Source: a virus. From it: 41,211 nt of DNA. The stretch lies in the IMG/VR virus record IMGVR_UViG_3300008220_000016, positions 1-41,211 of that record. One strand, written 5' to 3'. Below the pieces are notes generated by a model, which was given only the letters and a program-made list of their open reading frames with translations, searched no databases and was not told the DNA's origin. This document shows, one piece after another, positions 38,481 through 41,211 of the stretch; positions within the stretch are counted from its first letter, which is position 1, and every line of letters begins with the position of its first letter. The position numbers were made by a program, and so were the translations under genes.

Positions 38481-39687
38481 CGCTCTCCAATTCTTTGATA
38501 GAATTATTCAAATGAACCGCTTTCTGACCGGTGTAATTCTGCCAACGCTCAATCGCTATCTGTGCATACTTCGGCTCTATCTCCATCGCATAACAGATGC
38601 GGTCTAGCTTCTCGCAAGCGATAAGAGTTGTGCCAGAACCAAGGAAGGGGTCGTATACGTTGCCTTCGTGGTTGCGGATTGGACGCTCCATACATTCAAC
38701 AGGTTTTTGCGTAGGATGATATTCATTTCTGTGTGGTTGTACGATTTCCCAAACCGTTCGTTCATTTGTCGGCCCAACCCAATGCGATTTTCCCTTCACG
38801 CAATACAATAAAGGCTCGTGCGCTTGCATGTAATGGGCTGTAAAGGCTCCAAAATGTGGGTTAAGTTTCACCCATATAATCTGCGCCCGAATTTCATATT
38901 TGCAGTCAGCAACCGCCTTATATACTCCTTCAGCCTTCGTGTCACTATGCCAAAGATACGCAACATCCGCAGGGGACAACGAAAGTGCCGCCCCATAGAG
39001 GTCGGTCGAATCATCTCCGATAATAGAATCTCTTTTTGCTTCGTTATTAGCACCGCCTTCATAATTCACCCCATAAGGGGGGTCTGTCACCATAATGGTC
39101 GGTCTAATTCCATCACCTAAAACAACCCCAACATCATCTCTGACGGTTGCATCGCCACATAACAACCGATGCTCCCCCAACTGGAACAGGTCGCCTACTT
39201 GCACCCACGGCTCCTCTGGTTCTGGTGGCACTTCGTCTGGGTCAGTCAATCCGACCTTGGGCTTCTGCATAGCTTCCAAAGCCTTGAGGTTCCCTCCGGC
39301 GATAGCTTCCACTACCCCTTTGAGCGCATCGTTGTCCGTTTCAACATTTGCAATAAGACTGAGAAATGCGTCTAGGTCTGTTTGTGCCATTGCGGCTAGT
39401 GGGTCGAGGGTTGCTAAGAGTTTGTTCGCTTCTAATTCATCAAGGTCTGTTATCAGTACAGGCACTTCCATGTCAGGAGTGGTTTCAGCACGCAAATGCC
39501 CATCAATCAGCATTAACCCTTCTTCTGTCTCGTAGGCAATCAATGCGTCAGCATAGCCTATTTCGGCCAATGCACCTTGGAGTGCTTTTGTTTGTGATAC
39601 AGGATGCCTTCTCCAATTGCGAGGATTACGAGATAGTTCGGAAGCCTTGACCTGGCGTAATTCCTTGATTCTGTTTCTGATTTCCAT
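38464..39687 (-). CDS. ParB domain-DNA methyltransferase fusion (N6-adenine or N4-cytosine), 407 aa
   Basis: Residues 1-130 are a ParB/Srx-like domain (RNPRNWRRHP, LIDGHLRAET). The rest is a beta-class methyltransferase with TDPPYGVNYEG as motif IV, then AQIIWVKLNPHFGAF, and DPFLGSGTT as motif I near residue 350. This architecture is common in phages and is thought to guide methylation of phage DNA. ATG 39687 has an AAAGGT box. No nuclease partner is visible. Confidence 0.9.
   Translation of the reverse strand: MEIRNRIKELRQVKASELSRNPRNWRRHPVSQTKALQGALAEIGYADALIAYETEEGLMLIDGHLRAETTPDMEVPVLITDLDELEANKLLATLDPLAAMAQTDLDAFLSLIANVETDNDALKGVVEAIAGGNLKALEAMQKPKVGLTDPDEVPPEPEEPWVQVGDLFQLGEHRLLCGDATVRDDVGVVLGDGIRPTIMVTDPPYGVNYEGGANNEAKRDSIIGDDSTDLYGAALSLSPADVAYLWHSDTKAEGVYKAVADCKYEIRAQIIWVKLNPHFGAFTAHYMQAHEPLLYCVKGKSHWVGPTNERTVWEIVQPHRNEYHPTQKPVECMERPIRNHEGNVYDPFLGSGTTLIACEKLDRICYAMEIEPKYAQIAIERWQNYTGQKAVHLNNSIKELESDGNQG
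39305..39687 (-). repeat. ParB-domain direct repeat, copy 2
   Basis: This is the partner of 38098-38480 and covers the ParB part of the methyltransferase fusion. The repeat ends where the fusion departs into its linker and methyltransferase domain. This copy has probably kept the ancestral full-length gene. Confidence 0.85.
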
Positions 39688-39708
39688 AACGACCTTTTTT
39701 CATTCGGT

Positions 39709-40221
39709 TTATGTCATTGCTCCGGCGAACTTTTCTTGGCCTAGTAAGTCTAGCCTGGCGAGCACCTGGGGAGCTTCGGGTGCTTGACCGTGGTATTCTT
39801 TGTATATTTCTAGGAAATCTTTCAGCGCTTCATTCCATGACATAACGTCCAATCTTACCCTGGCGTCGATTTGTTTTGGCGCATCCAGGCCTAATAATGA
39901 AGCTCTTCTTTCTTGAATCCGTAAGGCAGTTGCGACAGACTGCGTATCGCCGTTTATCACTCCTTGCCAAATCGGAAATTGCATCTGGTCGAGGCGCTTC
40001 AACTCTAATTCCCTGACGGCTTCGTTGCTTTCCCTCTGGTAGCGAGCCGTCATTTCCAGTTCTCTAATGATTGCTTTGTAAGCGCTGGAATCGCTGGCAT
40101 AACCCAACTGTTCGGCTATCTGGCTTATCGTTGCCCCTGCAACACGTAACCGGATTGCCTGTTGGCCTTTCAGCCTGGCAGCTATTGCCCTGGGTTTTGA
40201 TTCTCTGGTTTTCTTAGCCAT
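39709..40221 (-). CDS. terminase small-subunit-like protein, 170 aa
   Basis: Residues about 22-50 (AIRLRVAGATISQIAEQLGY) form a helix-turn-helix like those of small terminases. A helical middle is followed by RRASLLGLDAPKQIDA, a segment I associate with this family. It would recognise the packaging site and load the large subunit. The large subunit is 2.9 kb away, beyond the methyltransferase block, whereas the two usually adjoin. ATG 40221 has a GGGGA box. Confidence 0.7.
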   Translation of the reverse strand: MAKKTRESKPRAIAARLKGQQAIRLRVAGATISQIAEQLGYASDSSAYKAIIRELEMTARYQRESNEAVRELELKRLDQMQFPIWQGVINGDTQSVATALRIQERRASLLGLDAPKQIDARVRLDVMSWNEALKDFLEIYKEYHGQAPEAPQVLARLDLLGQEKFAGAMT

Positions 40222-40259
40222 TATGTTTCCCCAAATGCAAATATATCACGATATGTCAA

Positions 40260-40556
40260 TCAGATATTGAATCCCAGGTCGCTCGTCTCTAAGACATTGG
40301 TAAAGGTTTTGGGCAGACCGCATAGCTTGCAGACTGCTTGGGATGTACTACCTTTTGGGGTTTCAATGACGTAGTGGTGAGTGCAGTTCTTAGTGGCTTT
40401 GTTGCGGATTTTGCTGTAACAAGGGAAGCAAAGACCTTTGCTACTGTTATGGCGCTGATTGTTACAGAGGATACAGAGAAAGCCCTTCGAATAATTGTTT
40501 TTTGGTTTTCTCTTGTATCTTCTGGATGTCGTCTGAGTCAAACGTTCTTCCGTCAT
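40260..40556 (-). CDS. small zinc-finger protein, 98 aa
   Basis: The product has CILC, CFPC, a CTHH site and CKLC, suggesting two zinc knuckles, with a basic N-terminus (SRRYKRKPKNN). I use ATG 40556 in place of a TTG one codon earlier. Its first 95 bases overlap the end of the gene at 40462 in another frame, so the true start might lie later, but no other good start is seen. A nucleic-acid-binding role is likely. Confidence 0.5.
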   Translation of the reverse strand: MTEERLTQTTSRRYKRKPKNNYSKGFLCILCNNQRHNSSKGLCFPCYSKIRNKATKNCTHHYVIETPKGSTSQAVCKLCGLPKTFTNVLETSDLGFNI

Positions 40557-40731
40557 CAAAGACGATTTTCCTCAATGCGCTGAATGCTTCCGGAAACTCC
40601 GGATAGTCAACGTCGTTTTCGAACTTCCGCAAAACATCAGCGACATCGATTGCCTCGGTAATGATGTACACCCAGTTCCACGGATTATCGTCCGTGAAAT
40701 AGAGTGTACACCAAAACCTTCTGGAAAACAT
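40462..40731 (-). CDS. hypothetical protein, 89 aa
   Basis: The ATG at 40731 overlaps the DUF2958 stop (TAATG), with GGGAGAAG upstream. The product is acidic and aromatic (MFSRRFWCTLYFTDDNPWNW) with a helical C-terminus (SDDIQKIQEKTKKQL). No family is recognised. Coupling to the DUF2958 gene supports it as real. Confidence 0.5.
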   Translation of the reverse strand: MFSRRFWCTLYFTDDNPWNWVYIITEAIDVADVLRKFENDVDYPEFPEAFSALRKIVFDDGRTFDSDDIQKIQEKTKKQLFEGLSLYPL

Positions 40732-41039
40732 TACAGGCAATGCTTCTCCCAACAATCAGCAAGCGGTTGAGGTTTGAAGTATAAGTCTCGTTCCACCTTC
40801 AGCCCAGCGAATGATACTGACCCTATTTCCTCTAGGCTGAAAGTGCCGAGTTCTTTTTCCATTGGGCTTACAACCAAACCAAACATTCTTTCCGTCTCTG
40901 GCTCGTACTCCGTGGCGTACCAAGTCCAGTTTGACCACGGAGTGAAATACTTGACCTTTGCCACAGCCGAATACCCTTGCCCATCAGTCGTACCAATTTC
41001 GGGTAAACTTTTAGCGATTGCTTTCGTCATCAGTTTCAT
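40731..41039 (-). CDS. DUF2958 family protein, 102 aa
   Basis: The sequence pattern MKLMTKAIAKSLPEIGTTDG, then VKYFTPWSNWTWYATEYEPE, then GLVVSPMEKELGTFSLEE and VERDLYFKPQPL is characteristic of DUF2958. The family occurs on plasmids, integrative elements and phages, often near DNA-modification or antirestriction genes; its function is unknown. GGAGGGGGG lies before ATG 41039. Length is normal for the family. Confidence 0.85.
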   Translation of the reverse strand: MKLMTKAIAKSLPEIGTTDGQGYSAVAKVKYFTPWSNWTWYATEYEPETERMFGLVVSPMEKELGTFSLEEIGSVSFAGLKVERDLYFKPQPLADCWEKHCL

Positions 41040-41211
41040 GGGTTCCCCCCTCCGTTGATTTATTCATCGTAAACGTGTCGATTATTTCGTCTTGCCTTTG
41101 CATAAACTTGTATATCAAATCCCTATCAGCCTGGCTTGCAAACCGAATGTTCAGGACGTACTTTTCGTCTCGACAACCTGGGCATTCTATCGAATGTTCT
41201 TCCCCCCTGGC
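41011..41211 (-). CDS. C-terminal part of a protein with a CxxC motif
   Basis: A frame runs in from the right edge and stops at TAA 41013-41011, giving 66 residues. It has ECPGC and a helical part (QADRDLIYKFMQRQDEIIDTF). It overlaps the start of the DUF2958 gene by 29 bases. The rest lies outside the window, so it cannot be identified. Confidence 0.5.
   Translation of the reverse strand, partial: ARGEEHSIECPGCRDEKYVLNIRFASQADRDLIYKFMQRQDEIIDTFTMNKSTEGGTHETDDESNR

Noticed and set aside
1-41211. Terminal repeat showing that the window is a complete genome.
   Set aside because: The first and last bases share no evident repeat, both edges cut coding frames, and replication and endolysin genes are missing.
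1-41211. CRISPR array, tRNA genes or insertion sequence.
   Set aside because: No regularly spaced repeats, cloverleaf sequences or transposase-like frames were seen.

Overview
The window is a 41 kb piece of a tailed double-stranded DNA phage with a long non-contractile tail (siphovirus-like, HK97-type head). It carries terminase, portal, prohead protease, HK97-fold capsid, head-tail connectors, tail tube, a frameshifted tail chaperone pair, a tape measure and tail-tip genes. I see no replication module, integrase, endolysin or tRNA, and coding frames run off both ends, so the genome continues outside. The host cannot be read from the sequence. The gene set (small zinc-ribbon ORFs, ParB-methyltransferase fusions, nucleotide-sugar genes) is of the kind found in environmental, often aquatic, phages.

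Layout. 1-2314 is a rightward operon of small zinc-binding proteins plus one DNA methyltransferase. 2297-18065 is the leftward head and tail operon (protease, capsid, connectors, tube, chaperones, tape measure, tail tip). 18079-18245 is a terminator and attenuator region. 18271-20396 is a leftward set of small genes under a promoter with a palindromic operator. 20491-29777 is a carbohydrate cassette. 29816-31732 holds a small basic protein and three membrane proteins. 31756-31859 is a promoter directly preceded by a terminator. 32001-33348 is a second set of small genes whose promoter, leader and intercistronic RNA element copy those at 20 kb. 33505-36853 is the portal-MuF fusion and large terminase. 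36890-39687 is a DNA-methyltransferase/ParB block. 39709-41211 holds a terminase small-subunit candidate and small genes including a DUF2958 protein.

The most interesting part is the cassette. It combines three heptose-pathway activities (GmhB phosphatase, GmhA isomerase, and a nucleotidyltransferase-kinase fusion in reversed HldE order) with an SDR epimerase, a DegT aminotransferase, a SPASM radical SAM enzyme, a two-subunit thiamine-diphosphate enzyme with no E2/E3 partners, and a GT-A glycosyltransferase. All but gmhB lie in one leftward run of overlapping genes. Taken together they look able to make and transfer an unusual, possibly branched or amino, heptose-derived sugar. The target could be the host surface, the virion or DNA; this is inference. 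The cassette sits inside a roughly 15 kb interruption between portal and prohead protease, genes that normally adjoin.

Other signals are a strong excess of CCWGG sites over most of the window that vanishes across the methyltransferase block, a duplicated promoter-operator-leader, a two-copy RNA element with apparent covariation, two paralogous tail-tube proteins, a tandem ParB-domain duplication, and a tail protein built of three similar beta domains.
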